Positions 8,994-18,682 are shown, counted from the first letter of the stretch. The stretch: 64,000 bases of DNA from Gluconacetobacter asukensis (GCF_014174375.1 NZ_JABEQE010000003.1:62001-126000); one strand, 5' to 3'. Notes: generated by a model from the sequence alone, not told the origin. Numbers and translations are program-made.

Positions 8994-9329
8994 TCAGGGA
9001 AGATAGTCGTTGGTCGGCGGGGCCTGTTTGACATCCATGTTCAGTCGGTCTGCATTCTGGTCTTGAGTCAGGCCGGTGGGTCCTTGGGCTACCTGCCGCG
9101 CGACATTTGGCATTTGTTCCGGACGGCCCCAGCAATCTACGCCATTCCAGCTTTGCGTACAGTATGGCTGTGGAACGGGTGGTCTTGCCGGCGGTGCGCA
9201 CCAATCCTCGCCTTCCTGAATATAGCCGGCATTGCACTCACGGCCCGCGAGATGCTGGGTGACGGTGTCGGCGGAGCAGCCCGCGAGAAGTGCGGTCATC
9301 AGAACCATCGCCCCGCGCTTGATTGTCAT
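8994..9329 (-). CDS. Small putative lipoprotein, function unknown
   Basis: A 111-residue protein with an N-terminal lipobox LLAGC (Cys18) after a short basic and hydrophobic leader, so it is probably an outer- or inner-membrane lipoprotein. The mature part is rich in Cys, Trp and Pro (ECNAGYIQEGEDWC, PYCTQSWNGVDCWGRP), suggesting a small disulphide-stabilised domain exported to the periplasm. I do not recognise a named family. It lies in the same orientation between the motE-like gene and fliF, but with about 270-290 nt on each side, so it need not be part of the flagellar operon. Confidence 0.72.
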   Translation of the reverse strand: MTIKRGAMVLMTALLAGCSADTVTQHLAGRECNAGYIQEGEDWCAPPARPPVPQPYCTQSWNGVDCWGRPEQMPNVARQVAQGPTGLTQDQNADRLNMDVKQAPPTNDYLP

Positions 9330-9596
9330 GACTGCTAGTTCCTGCTCTTCAGTAACACTGCGTTCCGGTCGCGTGGCGCCTGGCCGATCCAGAATACAGC
9401 ATGGATGAATGACGCGGAATATGCCCGTGCACGTGCGCCTTCACAACTGGCGGCGTCATTTTTCCCGTGCAAAACATTCGCAAGGAAGACAACCCCTTTC
9501 GCGAAATTCTTGAAAGTAATGCATTCTGGGCTTCAGCTATGATTATTTCCAATCTGGATGAGCCGTTAGGGATACGCCTAGTCGCGCAGGAAGCGG

Positions 9597-10523
9597 TCAC
9601 TGGCGCGACAATTTCAGTGCGTCCTGGTCGGATTCGGATTGCTTCTGGTCGGCTTTGGATTTGGACCACCAGGTCAATGTCCCCGAATCCACGGGCTGTC
9701 CGGTCGTGCCGTCGAAGGATGTGCGAAGGGGGCGGAATGTCCTGACCCCCGCCATGTATTGCGAAACGATATTGACCCGCTCGGGCATCATGTACCCCAT
9801 GATGGCCGATATCTTGCGGGGGGCCATCTTGTTGGCCACGGAAACGAGGACGTGGATGTCCATGATGTTGAAGACTGCGGCGGCCTCCTTGGGAGGCATT
9901 TCCTCATAGATCCGTACCAGCCTGTCTGTCTCGGCCGACATCGTTTCGCGATGCGCGGCCTGCCGTTCGGCCAGCGCGGCTATCGAGCTATCCAGGCTCC
10001 GCATCTTTTCGTTGAGTGCCGCCTGGGCGGCGTCGAGGATGTGTTTCTGCTCTTCCAAGTTTTTCTGTTCATTCTCGAAGGTCGACTGTCTCGCCAGGAT
10101 ATTCTGGACCAGATCCGTTTCCACCCTGTCGACTTCGGGATCGGCGCCCTGTTTAGGCGTTACTGTCGCCACCGCTGCCTTCGCCACATCGGGGCAATCG
10201 CCGTCCGCGCATGCTTCGGCGCGACGGGCGATGGTTGCCTGCGCGGTTGCGGGGCGCGTCCCCGCATCGCGGTCATCGGAGGGGAGGGCGGAGATCCACC
10301 CTTCGGTGGCATTCCTCTCGGCGTTTGGATTGGGGTCTGTGTTTTCTGCGGATCTGCTCTGGCGTGGCTGCGGGACTGTGTCCTGCGTGGGCGGGTCATC
10401 GGCCTCTATGGCGTCGCCTTTCAGGTGGCCGGCGAGGGCGTGCATGTTCATCGCCAGCAGCAGAGTCATCAGAATTGACGAAACATGCACAAGCTTCCCG
10501 AATGACAGGCGAGGTATCAGCAT
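9597..10523 (-). CDS. MotE-like flagellar protein (MgtE-N-like domain, coiled coil)
   Basis: A 308-residue protein with one N-terminal membrane helix (about residues 13-33), a long Asp/Pro/Ala-rich low-complexity stretch, a coiled coil (about 130-200; FENEQKNLEEQKHILDAAQ) and a C-terminal MgtE-N-like module containing YEEMPPKEAAAVFNIMD and VANKMAPRKISAIMGYM. This architecture matches MotE-type chaperones of alphaproteobacteria that stabilise the periplasmic MotC. I start it at the ATG at 10523, preceded by AGG about 5 nt upstream. Only a TTG gives a longer form. Proximity to fliF supports a flagellar role; motA/B/C are not in the window. Confidence 0.72.
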   Translation of the reverse strand: MLIPRLSFGKLVHVSSILMTLLLAMNMHALAGHLKGDAIEADDPPTQDTVPQPRQSRSAENTDPNPNAERNATEGWISALPSDDRDAGTRPATAQATIARRAEACADGDCPDVAKAAVATVTPKQGADPEVDRVETDLVQNILARQSTFENEQKNLEEQKHILDAAQAALNEKMRSLDSSIAALAERQAAHRETMSAETDRLVRIYEEMPPKEAAAVFNIMDIHVLVSVANKMAPRKISAIMGYMMPERVNIVSQYMAGVRTFRPLRTSFDGTTGQPVDSGTLTWWSKSKADQKQSESDQDALKLSRQ

Positions 10524-11064
10524 CTTAACCTGATCGGCTTTCGGATTCGTGTCGATGACATGACGTTGGCCCAAATCGAGAATGCGGGCAATTAACTGGA
10601 TTTAAACAGACAATTCGGCGCAGATTTTTGCGATCTGTTCGCAACGAGTTCTCGTAAAGTATGTAACTGTCTTGCGTTTCTGCAAGTCATGGGGTCTCCG
10701 GAGGCATTGAATGCAACGGACGTTGTAATTCGGAAACCGTAATCACATGTTTTTAATACCGCGCAATAAAAATGCTGGGAATGAAGGTTTCTGTCAAGCC
10801 GGACCATGGCCCGACGGCCTATTTTCTCCCGGCCGGGATGAAGTGTGGCCTGTGGAAAGGCAAGGAGCGATGTCAGTATGCATTTCTGGTGTGCGATGCT
10901 TCAAGCCGCCAAGTGGCTGTGCGCTTGTGTCGAGTAAGCGGGAGCGTGACTTAAAGGCGCTGCCCGGCTTGGCTCTGTGGCAGATTGTCTGGTTATTGCA
11001 GAGGAAGATGGCGTTCTTCTGCATTTATTGTGACAATTCTGTTTACCATCTTTTCTTGAAAGAA
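10524..11064. other. Non-coding interval before tRNA-Tyr
   Basis: About 540 nt without a supportable gene. AT-rich patches near 10590-10760 probably hold the promoter of the leftward motE-like gene, but no clear -35/-10 pair is visible. A rightward open frame that starts here runs straight through the tRNA and is not a gene in this part. Confidence 0.5.
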
Positions 11065-11150
11065 TGGTGGAAGGGGTTGGATTCGAACCAACGTAGGCGC
11101 ACGCCAGCGGATTTACAGTCCGCCCCCTTTAGCCACTCGGGCACCCTTCC
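11065..11150 (-). tRNA. tRNA-Tyr (anticodon GUA)
   Basis: An 86-nt class II tRNA with CCA encoded. The acceptor stem GGAAGGG pairs with CCCTTCC, the anticodon loop is CUGUAAA giving GUA, there is a long variable arm, and the T-arm GTTGG/CCAAC encloses TTCGAAT. It is transcribed away from the rlmB-like gene. Confidence 0.97.
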
Positions 11151-11259
11151 GTGTTGGAAAGGGTGGTTAAGGCCATCGGCCGGACGTGTCAATGGTCTTG
11201 TCGTACGTTCTCTTACGGCATGTCGTGACGGGCGGGACGGTTCGTCCTATATCGAGGAA

Positions 11260-12093
11260 ATGCGCACCCGTCCCCCGCGTCGTCCGGACGCCAGAATCGC
11301 TTCTCATTCGACCGATAACCGGGCGGAAACCGCCGGTCGGGAGTCTTTCCGCTCGCCCCGGCGCAGTGGCGGGACCACGCCGCGCGGAACCTACTGGCTG
11401 TATGGGCTGCACCCGGCGCTGGCGGCCCTGGCCAATCCGGAGCGGCGAATCCGCCAGATTCTGACGACCGAAGAGGGCGAGGCCGTGTTGCGCCAGCGGT
11501 TGGACGCCTCCCTGCCGATGCAGCCCCAGCGGGCCGATCGGGCACGGTTCGAGGCGTTGTGCGGTCGTGATGCCGTGCATCAGGGCATCGCGATTCTGAC
11601 CGATATCCTGCCGCCCCTGGCGATCGAGGATGCTGTGGAGCGGCCTGGTCCGCTGCTGTTGCTGGACCAGGTGACCGATCCGCGCAATGTCGGGGCGATC
11701 CTGCGTTCCGCCGCTGCGTTTGGCGCCGCCGCCGTCGTGATGATGGATCGCAATGCACCCGACGAGACCGGGGCCTTGGCCAAGGCCGCCTCGGGCGCGC
11801 TGGATGTCGTGCCGCTGGTGCGCGTGGTGAATCTGGCCCGTACCTTGGATCTACTGAAGGAGCGGAATTTCTGGGTCGTGGGACTGGATGCCGGCGGGGG
11901 CGTGCTGGATGGAGGAACGTTCGGACAGCGACGCGCCGCTCTGGTCCTTGGGGCCGAGGGAGACGGGTTGCGGCGCCTGACCCGCGAGCATTGCGACGAG
12001 ATCGCTGGACTGGCTATGTCGGGCGATATGGAAAGCCTGAATGTCTCGAATGCCGCGGCGGTCGCGCTGTATGAGGTGACCCGCCGACGCTGA
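11260..12093 (+). CDS. rlmB: 23S rRNA (guanosine-2'-O)-methyltransferase, RlmB/TrmH family
   Basis: SPOUT-class 2'-O-ribose methyltransferase of rRNA (RlmB modifies G2251 in E. coli). The 277-residue protein has a basic disordered N-terminus (about 1-40), a short substrate-binding domain beginning with YWLYGLHPALAALANP, and the SPOUT domain. Its three motifs are LLLLDQVTDPRNVGAILRSA, ALVLGAEGDGLRRL and SLNVSNAAAVALYE; the knot that binds SAM is therefore intact. The ATG at 11260 has GAGG close by. The reading frame stays open upstream only because it crosses the tRNA-Tyr gene. The choice between RlmB and another TrmH-family member cannot be settled by eye. Confidence 0.88.
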   Translation: MRTRPPRRPDARIASHSTDNRAETAGRESFRSPRRSGGTTPRGTYWLYGLHPALAALANPERRIRQILTTEEGEAVLRQRLDASLPMQPQRADRARFEALCGRDAVHQGIAILTDILPPLAIEDAVERPGPLLLLDQVTDPRNVGAILRSAAAFGAAAVVMMDRNAPDETGALAKAASGALDVVPLVRVVNLARTLDLLKERNFWVVGLDAGGGVLDGGTFGQRRAALVLGAEGDGLRRLTREHCDEIAGLAMSGDMESLNVSNAAAVALYEVTRRR

Positions 12094-12209
12094 TGGTGTG
12101 GGGAGGCGATTCTAAAATCGCCCTCATGATCCGTGAAATGCGGCCGAGAATGGCTGACGGCAGGGAGGGAATCTGGCACCCTGGACGTGCCCGGTGGAGA
12201 GCGTTGCCG

Positions 12210-12662
12210 ATGAGAGCCGCCATTCCTCTTCTGTTCGCTGCATCCCTTATGCTCGCCGGTTGTGTCGAGCGGCGTGCCGATGGGATCGTTGCCAGGTCCG
12301 ATGTCTTGGCGGGCCCGGCGGCCGATGCCCATTTCGTCCGGGACTTCGCGGTGGCTGCTGGCCAGCCCGGCATAATCAATACATGGTTCATGCTGAATCC
12401 CGACTGCTCGGTCGGGGGCCAAATCACGGTGCGGGTGCAGGAGGCGCCGACACATGGCACGGTGACGATCGAACCGGGCGCGTATTATCCCAACTATGCG
12501 GTCGGCAGTCAGCGGCGGACCTGCAATCTGCGGCCTCAGCATGGTGTGCGGGCTATCTATCATCCCGCCCCCGGCGCGCTGGGAAAGGATCGCTTCTCCA
12601 TATTGGTCGTAACGCCGCTGGGACGGTCCTGGACGACCGACATTCATGTCGTCATCCGCTGA
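12210..12662 (+). CDS. Putative lipoprotein, function unknown
   Basis: A 150-residue predicted lipoprotein. The start at 12210 gives a standard leader MRAAIPLLFAASLMLAGC with Cys18 as the lipidated residue, and GGAGAG lies 9 nt upstream; the open frame further upstream is ignored. The mature domain looks like a small beta-rich fold (QITVRVQEAPTHGTVTIEPG, GVRAIYHPAPGALGKDRFSI), reminiscent of cadherin/Ig-like repeat modules with the pattern HGTV...Y.P....G.D.F. I do not recognise a specific family. It overlaps the next gene by 17 nt, which suggests co-transcription. Confidence 0.72.
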   Translation: MRAAIPLLFAASLMLAGCVERRADGIVARSDVLAGPAADAHFVRDFAVAAGQPGIINTWFMLNPDCSVGGQITVRVQEAPTHGTVTIEPGAYYPNYAVGSQRRTCNLRPQHGVRAIYHPAPGALGKDRFSILVVTPLGRSWTTDIHVVIR

Positions 12663-13077
12663 CGGGAGCGTGGACGCTGGCCGCCCCCTGACCGGAAGCT
12701 GTCTGTGCGGCGCGGTCGTCTATCGTCTCGACGGTGCGCCGTTGGATTTCGTGCTGTGTCATTGCGGCCGCTGCCGCAAGACGACGGGGTCGGCTTTCGC
12801 CGCCAACCTGATTGCCCATCCGAAGGATATGGTCTGGATCTCCGGCGACCCGGATGGGATCATGCGCTGGGACCTGCCGACGGCCAGCAGCTTTGCCACG
12901 GCGATCTGTCGTGCCTGTGGCACGTCGGTTCCGCACGCTACGCGAAACGGGCAGCTGATGATCGTTCCGGCCGGCACGCTGGACGATGACCCTGGTATAC
13001 GGCCGCGCCGGCAGATCTTCACCGCCTCGCAGGCAGGTTGGTGCGTCGATCTTGAGGATGTGCCCGTGGAGACCTGA
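12646..13077 (+). CDS. GFA/CENP-V family zinc-binding protein
   Basis: A 143-residue protein of the glutathione-dependent formaldehyde-activating (GFA) superfamily. The zinc-binding Cys sets are visible: CLCG (about 19-22), CHCGRC (about 38-43) and CRACG near 88-92, followed by the family strand regions. Most members have no proven enzyme activity. A formaldehyde link would be attractive next to methyl-group catabolism, but only position suggests it. The start overlaps the preceding lipoprotein gene; a later start is possible. Confidence 0.83.
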   Translation: MSSSADGSVDAGRPLTGSCLCGAVVYRLDGAPLDFVLCHCGRCRKTTGSAFAANLIAHPKDMVWISGDPDGIMRWDLPTASSFATAICRACGTSVPHATRNGQLMIVPAGTLDDDPGIRPRRQIFTASQAGWCVDLEDVPVET

Positions 13078-13101
13078 CCATTGGCAACGGGAGCTTGATT
13101 G

Positions 13102-13488
13102 ATGTTCAGCCATGTAACCATCGGTGTTGACGACGTTGCCCGCGCGATCCCGTTCTATGACGCATTTCTGGCCCCGCTGGGCATTACCCGGATCTGGACC
13201 GACGAGGACGGTGGCTTTGCCGGCTGGGGCAAGGATGAGGTGGGACCGAAGCTATACCTCACCCGCCCGTTCGATGGCCGGCCGGCGGCCCCGGGCAATG
13301 GAGGGATGTGCGCGCTGGTGGCGGACAGCCATGATTCGGTGCGCGCTGCCTGGGAGGCCGCTATGGCTCATGGCGGTAGCGACGAGGGTGCGCCGGGACT
13401 GCGCCCCAATTATGGCCCCGATTATTTTGGCGCCTATGTTCGCGATCCGGAGGGCAACAAGCTACACGTCGTCTGTCGCGGCCTCTGA
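13102..13488 (+). CDS. VOC-family (glyoxalase/dioxygenase superfamily) protein
   Basis: A 128-residue single-repeat VOC protein. It has HVTIGVDDVARAIPFYDAFL at the N-terminus and YVRDPEGNKLHVVC at the C-terminus, the paired beta-alpha-beta-beta-beta module. Possible metal ligands are His4 near the start and His near the C-terminal strand. The substrate is unknown. The ATG at 13102 has GGGAG about 9 nt upstream. It ends 135 nt before soxB and may be separate from that operon. Confidence 0.85.
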   Translation: MFSHVTIGVDDVARAIPFYDAFLAPLGITRIWTDEDGGFAGWGKDEVGPKLYLTRPFDGRPAAPGNGGMCALVADSHDSVRAAWEAAMAHGGSDEGAPGLRPNYGPDYFGAYVRDPEGNKLHVVCRGL

Positions 13489-13623
13489 CGGGGTGATCCA
13501 CGCATCGCCATGATGTCGCGAACATGCAAGTGGCGTGTCATTTTTGTAAAAGATTTTGCCGGGTGCGGCTTCCATCATCGCCCACGATCGCGCGTGTCGG
13601 TGCGGAGGTGAAGTCAGATCGCC

Positions 13624-14877
13624 ATGCAGAAATTTTCCGCGTTTTCCCTGGCCCGTCAGGCAGTGGGACGTCATCTGGGGTGGCGACCTCAGTGGCGTTC
13701 GGTCGCGCCGAAGCCGAGCTATGACATCATCATCGTCGGCGGCGGTGGCCATGGGCTGGGCGCGGCCTATTACCTGGCCAAGCAGCATGGGCTGCGTAAC
13801 ATTGCGGTGGTCGAACGCGGATGGCTGGCGGGCGGCAATACCGCGCGCAATACCACCATCATCCGGTCGAATTACCTGTTCGAGCAGAGTTCGTCCTATT
13901 ACGAACATGCGCTGAAATTGTGGGAAGGTCTCTCGGAAGAGCTGAACTACAATGTCATGTTCAGCCAGCGCGGCTGCCTGATGGTGGCGCATACGGTTCA
14001 TGACGTGCAGGTCTTCAAGCGTCATGTCTATGCCAACCGGTTGAACGGCATCGATAATGAATGGCTGACGCCGGAAGAGACCAAGGCGTTCTGTCCGCCG
14101 CTGAACATCTCGCCCAACATCCGCTATCCCGTCCTGGGGGCTGCGCTGCAACGCCGCGCCGGTACCGCGAGGCATGATGCGGTGGCCTGGGGGTTCGCGC
14201 GGGCGGCCAGCGACCTGGGCGTCGACATCATCGAGAATTGCGAGGTCACGGGCATCGACCGCGACCCGTCGGGCAAGGTGACGGGCGTGCAGACGACGCG
14301 GGGACCGATCCGTGCGGGCAAGCTCGGCGTGTCGGCGGCGGGCCATAGTTCGGTAGTGCTGGCGATGGCCGGCATCCGCCTACCCTTGCAGGTCAATCCG
14401 TTGCAGGCGCTGGTGTCTGAACCGGTGAAGCCGGCCTTTCCCTGCGTGGTGATGTCCAACACCATTCACGCCTATATCAGCCAGTCCGACAAGGGCGAGA
14501 TGGTGATCGGTGCCGGCACCGATTCCTATGTGTCGTACACCCAGCGCGGGGGCCTGCACATTCCGGCCCACACGCTGGAGGCGATCTGCGAACTGGTGCC
14601 GGATTTCCGCCGGCTGCGGATGCTGCGGTCATGGGGCGGGATCACCGACAACACGCCCGACCGCTCGCCCATTACGGCGAAGACGTCGGTGCCCGGCCTG
14701 TATGTGAATTGCGGCTGGGGCACCGGCGGTTTCAAGGCGACGCCCGGGGCGGCGAACCTGTTCGCCTGGACGATCGCACGCGACGAGCCGCACCCGATCA
14801 ACGCGCCTTTCACCATCGAGCGTTTTCGCGACGGCACCCTTATCGACGAAGCCGCTGCGGCGGCGGTCGCGCACTGA
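13624..14877 (+). CDS. soxB: Sarcosine oxidase subunit beta
   Basis: Flavoprotein subunit of heterotetrameric sarcosine oxidase, which oxidises sarcosine to glycine and passes the methyl group to tetrahydrofolate. The 417 residues include the family N-terminal [16 protein letters not shown] segment, the FAD fold [20 protein letters not shown] (about 36-55), [15 protein letters not shown], and the C-terminal [15 protein letters not shown] and [16 protein letters not shown]. This is the typical SoxB length. It heads the soxBDAG operon: 16 nt to soxD, then overlapping soxA and soxG. Confidence 0.97.
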   Translation: MQKFSAFSLARQAVGRHLGWRPQWRSVAPKPSYDIIIVGGGGHGLGAAYYLAKQHGLRNIAVVERGWLAGGNTARNTTIIRSNYLFEQSSSYYEHALKLWEGLSEELNYNVMFSQRGCLMVAHTVHDVQVFKRHVYANRLNGIDNEWLTPEETKAFCPPLNISPNIRYPVLGAALQRRAGTARHDAVAWGFARAASDLGVDIIENCEVTGIDRDPSGKVTGVQTTRGPIRAGKLGVSAAGHSSVVLAMAGIRLPLQVNPLQALVSEPVKPAFPCVVMSNTIHAYISQSDKGEMVIGAGTDSYVSYTQRGGLHIPAHTLEAICELVPDFRRLRMLRSWGGITDNTPDRSPITAKTSVPGLYVNCGWGTGGFKATPGAANLFAWTIARDEPHPINAPFTIERFRDGTLIDEAAAAAVAH

Positions 14878-14893
14878 AGCGGCGGAGACTGTC

Positions 14894-15175
14894 ATGCTTC
14901 TGATCGACTGTCCCTATTGCGGTCCCCGGGCCGAAATCGAATTCGCCTATGGGGGGGAGGCGCATATCGCTCGCCCCGCCGCCGATGTGTCCGAGGTGGA
15001 ATGGTCCGCGTTCCTGTATCTGCGCGACAATACCAAGGGTGTTCTGGCCGAGCGCTGGCGCCATTCTCATGGGTGTGGCCGCTTCTTCAACGCGCTGCGC
15101 GATACGCGGACCGACCAGTTCCACGCCTTTTATGAAATCGGGACGCCTCGGCCCGATATGGGAGGCGCGGTATGA
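14894..15175 (+). CDS. soxD: Sarcosine oxidase subunit delta
   Basis: Small zinc subunit of heterotetrameric sarcosine oxidase. The 93 residues carry CPYCGPRAEIEFAYGGEAHI at the N-terminus and HSHGCGRFFNALRDT near the middle; these Cys/His residues fit the zinc site reported for SoxD. The stop overlaps the soxA ATG (ATGA), so the two are translationally coupled. Confidence 0.96.
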   Translation: MLLIDCPYCGPRAEIEFAYGGEAHIARPAADVSEVEWSAFLYLRDNTKGVLAERWRHSHGCGRFFNALRDTRTDQFHAFYEIGTPRPDMGGAV

Positions 15176-18165
15176 GCGGCGCTTTCCGGCTGGCCGGTCG
15201 CGGTTGCATCGATACCACGCGGCCTGTCGTCTTCCGCTTCGACGGGCAGATGGTCAGGGGGTATGCTGGCGATACAGTGGCTTCCGCCCTGCTGGCAGAG
15301 GGCCGGCATCTGATGGGGAGATCCTTCAAATATCACCGGCCGCGCGGCCCGGTTTCCGCCGGGTCGGACGAGCCGAACGCGCTGATCGGCGTTGGCGAGG
15401 GGGGGCGGTACACGCCCAATCTGCGCGCGACCCAGGTCGAGATCTATGGCGGGATGGTTGCGGTCAGCCAGAATCGCGCGCCCAGCCTGCGCTTCGATAT
15501 CGGGGCGTTGAACACGCTGGCGGCGCCGCTGCTGCCGGCCGGGTTCTACTACAAGACCTTCATGTGGCCGCGCGGATTCTGGGACAAGGTTTACGAACCG
15601 CTGATCCGCCGTGCCGCCGGGCTGGGCCGCGCGCCCACCGCGCCGGATCCCGACCATTATGCGCTGCATTACGCCCATTGTGACGTACTGGTGGCGGGCG
15701 GTGGCCCGGCTGGCCTTGCGGCGGCGCTGGCGGCGGGGCAGGCGGGGGCGCGGGTCATCCTGTGCGATGAGAACGCCGAATGCGGCGGTAGCCTGCTGAC
15801 CGATACGTACAGCCTCATCGATGGCCTGCCCTGTGGGGAGTGGGTGGTGCGCATTGTCGCCGAACTGCAGCGGCTGCCGAATGTGCAACTGCTGACCCGT
15901 TGTTCGGCCTTCAATTACGGCCCGCACAACATGGTGGCGCTGAACCAGCGCCTGACCGACCATCTCGCGATGCCGCCGACCGATATGCCGCGCGAGCGGA
16001 TTTGGCAGGTGCGGGCGCGCGAGGTGGTGCTGGCGGCGGGCGCGCTTGAACGGGTGCTGGTATTCGAGGGCAACGATCGACCCGGCATCATGCTGGCCAG
16101 CGCCGCGCGGACCTATCTGCATCGCTACGGCGTGGCCTGCGGCCGCAAGGCCATAGTGGTGACGGCGGACGATGCCGCCTATCGCGTTGCGCTGGATCTA
16201 GCCGAGGCCGGGATGAAAGTCGCGGCGATCGCCGATCTGCGCCCCGCGCCGGGCGGCCCGCTGGTCGAGGCGGCGCGGGCTCGGGGAATCGAGGTTCTGC
16301 CGGCCACTACCATTCAGCGTGCCCATGGCCATCTGCGGGTGACGGGAGCCGAACTGGCACCGGTCGGGGCGGATGGCACGGTCGGGAAGGGACGGACGGT
16401 CTCGTGTGATCTGGTGCTGATGTCGGGGGGCTTCACGCCCAGCCTGCATCTGCATAGCCAGGCACGCGGGGCCCTGCGTTTCGACGATGCACTGGGTGTC
16501 TATCTTCCCGGCGAATCGATCGAGCGCGTGCGGTCGGCCGGGTCTTGCCGGGGTGTCTTCGCTCTGGACGACGTGCTGCGCGATGGGGTTGCGGCCGGGC
16601 TGGCGGCGGCGGGTGGCGAGACCGGGCCGGTGTGGACGGTGACGCGCCAGGATGCACCGGGAACGGGGGGCTTCGCGGGCGTGTTGCCGCGCCGTGGCCC
16701 CGGCCATCTGGCGCTGGCCTTTGTTGATTTCCAGAACGACGTCACGGCCAAGGATGTGAAGCTCGCGGTGCGGGAAGGTTTCCGCTCCATCGAGCACGTC
16801 AAGCGCTACACCACCACCGGCATGGCGACCGACCAGGGCAAGGGCTCCAACGTCAACGCGCTGGCCATTGTCTCCAACGTGCTGGGGCGCAGGCCGGAGG
16901 AGATCGGGCTGACGACCTATCGGCCGCCTTATACGCCGGTGACGTTCGGCGCCTTTGCCGGTCATGCGCGCGGCGACCAGTTCGATCCGCTGCGTCTGCC
17001 GCCGATGGATGCATGGGCGCGCGCGCAGGGGGCGGTGTTCGAAGATGTCGGGCTGTGGCGCCGCGCGCGCTATTTTCCCCGCGCGGGCGAGGACATGGCG
17101 ATGGCGGTGGCGCGCGAATGCCGCGCGGTGCGCGCGGTGGCCGGGATCTTCGATGCCTCGACCCTGGGCAAGATCGAGGTGGCGGGGCCGGACGCGGCGG
17201 AATTCATGAACCGCTTCTACGTCAATGCGTGGACGAAGCTGGGCGTCGGCAAATGCCGATACGGGTTGGTGTGTCGGGATAGCGGCTTTGTCTATGATGA
17301 CGGGGTGGTCGGGCGGATTGCCGCCGACCGGTTCCATGTCACCACCACCACCGGCGGGGCGGCGGGCGTGCTGAACATGATGGAGGATTACCTCCAGACC
17401 GAGTGGCCCGATCTGGATGTATGGCTGACCTCGATCACCGAGCAATGGGCGGTGATCGCGCTGCAGGGGCCGCGCGCGCGCGACATTCTGGCGCCGCTGG
17501 TGGACGGGCTGGATATTTCGGCCGGCGCGATGCCGCACATGGCGCTGCGCGAGGGCACGATTGGCGGCGTGCCGATGCGGCTGTTCCGCGTCAGCTTCAC
17601 GGGCGAGCTGGGTTACGAGATCAACGTCCCGTCCAGTCAGGCGCAGGCGGTCTGGGACCGGGTCTGGCAGGCCGGTGCCGCATTCGGCCTGACGCCCTAT
17701 GGTACCGAGGCGATGCATGTGCTGCGCGCCGAGAAGGGGTACCTGATCGTCGGGCAGGAAACCGACGGCACCATGACCCCCGGCGATGTCGGCTGTAGCT
17801 GGGCGGTCAGCAAGGTCAAGCCGGATTTTATCGGCAAGCGGGCCCTCGCTCTGCCGGCCCTGAATGCGCCGGACCGGTTGCAGATGGTGGGCGTGCTGAC
17901 CGATGATCCACGATTGGTGCTGGAAGAAGGCATGCAGCTTGTTCCTGCCGCCGATAGCCCGATGCCGATGTCGGCGGAGGGGCATGTGACCTCGTCCTAT
18001 TTCAGCCCGGCGCTCGACCGCTCCATTGCGATTGCGATGGTGAAGGGGGGCCGTGGCCGGATGGGCACCAGCCTGTATGCGCCGAGCCTGGATGGCCCGG
18101 CGGTCAAGGTCATGCTGGTTGATCCTGTGTTCTACGATCCCGAGGGAGCGCGCCTGAATGGTTGA
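15172..18165 (+). CDS. soxA: Sarcosine oxidase subunit alpha
   Basis: Large subunit (997 residues) that binds NAD+ and hosts the folate site. Domains in order: an N-terminal Fer2-like module (FDGQMVRGYAGDTVASALLA, SFKYHRPRGP), a dinucleotide-binding domain starting CDVLVAGGGPAGLAAALAAG at about residue 169, a second binding region with ERVLVFEGNDRPGIMLASAA, a connecting Cys-lacking SoxA middle part with FVDFQNDVTAKDV, and a C-terminal aminomethyltransferase (GcvT-like) half from about 640 onward with EIAGPDAAEF-type and GELGYEIN motifs. Length and order match the family. It overlaps soxD upstream and soxG downstream. Confidence 0.97.
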   Translation: MSGAFRLAGRGCIDTTRPVVFRFDGQMVRGYAGDTVASALLAEGRHLMGRSFKYHRPRGPVSAGSDEPNALIGVGEGGRYTPNLRATQVEIYGGMVAVSQNRAPSLRFDIGALNTLAAPLLPAGFYYKTFMWPRGFWDKVYEPLIRRAAGLGRAPTAPDPDHYALHYAHCDVLVAGGGPAGLAAALAAGQAGARVILCDENAECGGSLLTDTYSLIDGLPCGEWVVRIVAELQRLPNVQLLTRCSAFNYGPHNMVALNQRLTDHLAMPPTDMPRERIWQVRAREVVLAAGALERVLVFEGNDRPGIMLASAARTYLHRYGVACGRKAIVVTADDAAYRVALDLAEAGMKVAAIADLRPAPGGPLVEAARARGIEVLPATTIQRAHGHLRVTGAELAPVGADGTVGKGRTVSCDLVLMSGGFTPSLHLHSQARGALRFDDALGVYLPGESIERVRSAGSCRGVFALDDVLRDGVAAGLAAAGGETGPVWTVTRQDAPGTGGFAGVLPRRGPGHLALAFVDFQNDVTAKDVKLAVREGFRSIEHVKRYTTTGMATDQGKGSNVNALAIVSNVLGRRPEEIGLTTYRPPYTPVTFGAFAGHARGDQFDPLRLPPMDAWARAQGAVFEDVGLWRRARYFPRAGEDMAMAVARECRAVRAVAGIFDASTLGKIEVAGPDAAEFMNRFYVNAWTKLGVGKCRYGLVCRDSGFVYDDGVVGRIAADRFHVTTTTGGAAGVLNMMEDYLQTEWPDLDVWLTSITEQWAVIALQGPRARDILAPLVDGLDISAGAMPHMALREGTIGGVPMRLFRVSFTGELGYEINVPSSQAQAVWDRVWQAGAAFGLTPYGTEAMHVLRAEKGYLIVGQETDGTMTPGDVGCSWAVSKVKPDFIGKRALALPALNAPDRLQMVGVLTDDPRLVLEEGMQLVPAADSPMPMSAEGHVTSSYFSPALDRSIAIAMVKGGRGRMGTSLYAPSLDGPAVKVMLVDPVFYDPEGARLNG

Positions 18166-18682
18166 GATCGCCGAAGGCTGCGCGCTTGCCGGCCTTCCCC
18201 CAATGGTCCGGCTGGTGGTGCAGGGCCGCCCGGCGGCGCTGGATGCCGCCGCCGCGTCGCTGGGGTTGGACGCCCCGCCACCGATGCTGCGCGTGGCGTC
18301 TGGTGTAGGCGGCTCGGCGCTGCGGCTGGGGCCGTTCGAATTGCTGATCCTGCCTACGTTGGAGGGACGCGCGGGGCTGGACGCGGCCCTGGCTCCGGTG
18401 CCGCACAGTCTGGTGGAGGTCAGCGACCGGAATGTCGGCTTTCTGCTGGAAGGTGCGCGGGCTGCTGATATCCTGGCCGGTCTGTGTCCGCTGGATTTCG
18501 CCCTGTCGTCCTTTCCGGTCGGGATGGTGACGCGCACATTGCTGGACAAGGCAGGTGCGATGATCTGGCGGACGGACGCACACTCCTTTCATGTCGAAGT
18601 CTGGCGGTCATTCGGGCCTTATGTCGAGGCGCAAATGCGCGAGGTAGCGAAGGGCATTTCTTTCTCGCTTCTGACGGTCTGA
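18158..18682 (+). CDS. soxG: Sarcosine oxidase subunit gamma
   Basis: Fourth subunit of heterotetrameric sarcosine oxidase (174 residues), which packs against SoxA and resembles a truncated GcvT fold. Recognisable features are VEVSDRNVGFLLEGARAADI, LAGLCPLDF and the C-terminal HVEVWRSFGPYVEAQMREV. The ATG overlaps the end of soxA by 8 nt. About 130 nt separate it from gbcA, in the same orientation. Confidence 0.93.
   Translation: MVEIAEGCALAGLPPMVRLVVQGRPAALDAAAASLGLDAPPPMLRVASGVGGSALRLGPFELLILPTLEGRAGLDAALAPVPHSLVEVSDRNVGFLLEGARAADILAGLCPLDFALSSFPVGMVTRTLLDKAGAMIWRTDAHSFHVEVWRSFGPYVEAQMREVAKGISFSLLTV

Noticed and set aside
10747-11259. Long N-terminal extension of the RlmB-like protein
   Set aside because: The frame stays open across the tRNA-Tyr gene and shows no protein-like conservation; the ATG at 11260 gives a normal-sized enzyme.
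16198-18549. Very long open frame antisense to soxA/soxG
   Set aside because: His/Arg/Pro-rich translation without motifs, directly opposite well-conserved genes; a by-product of high GC content.
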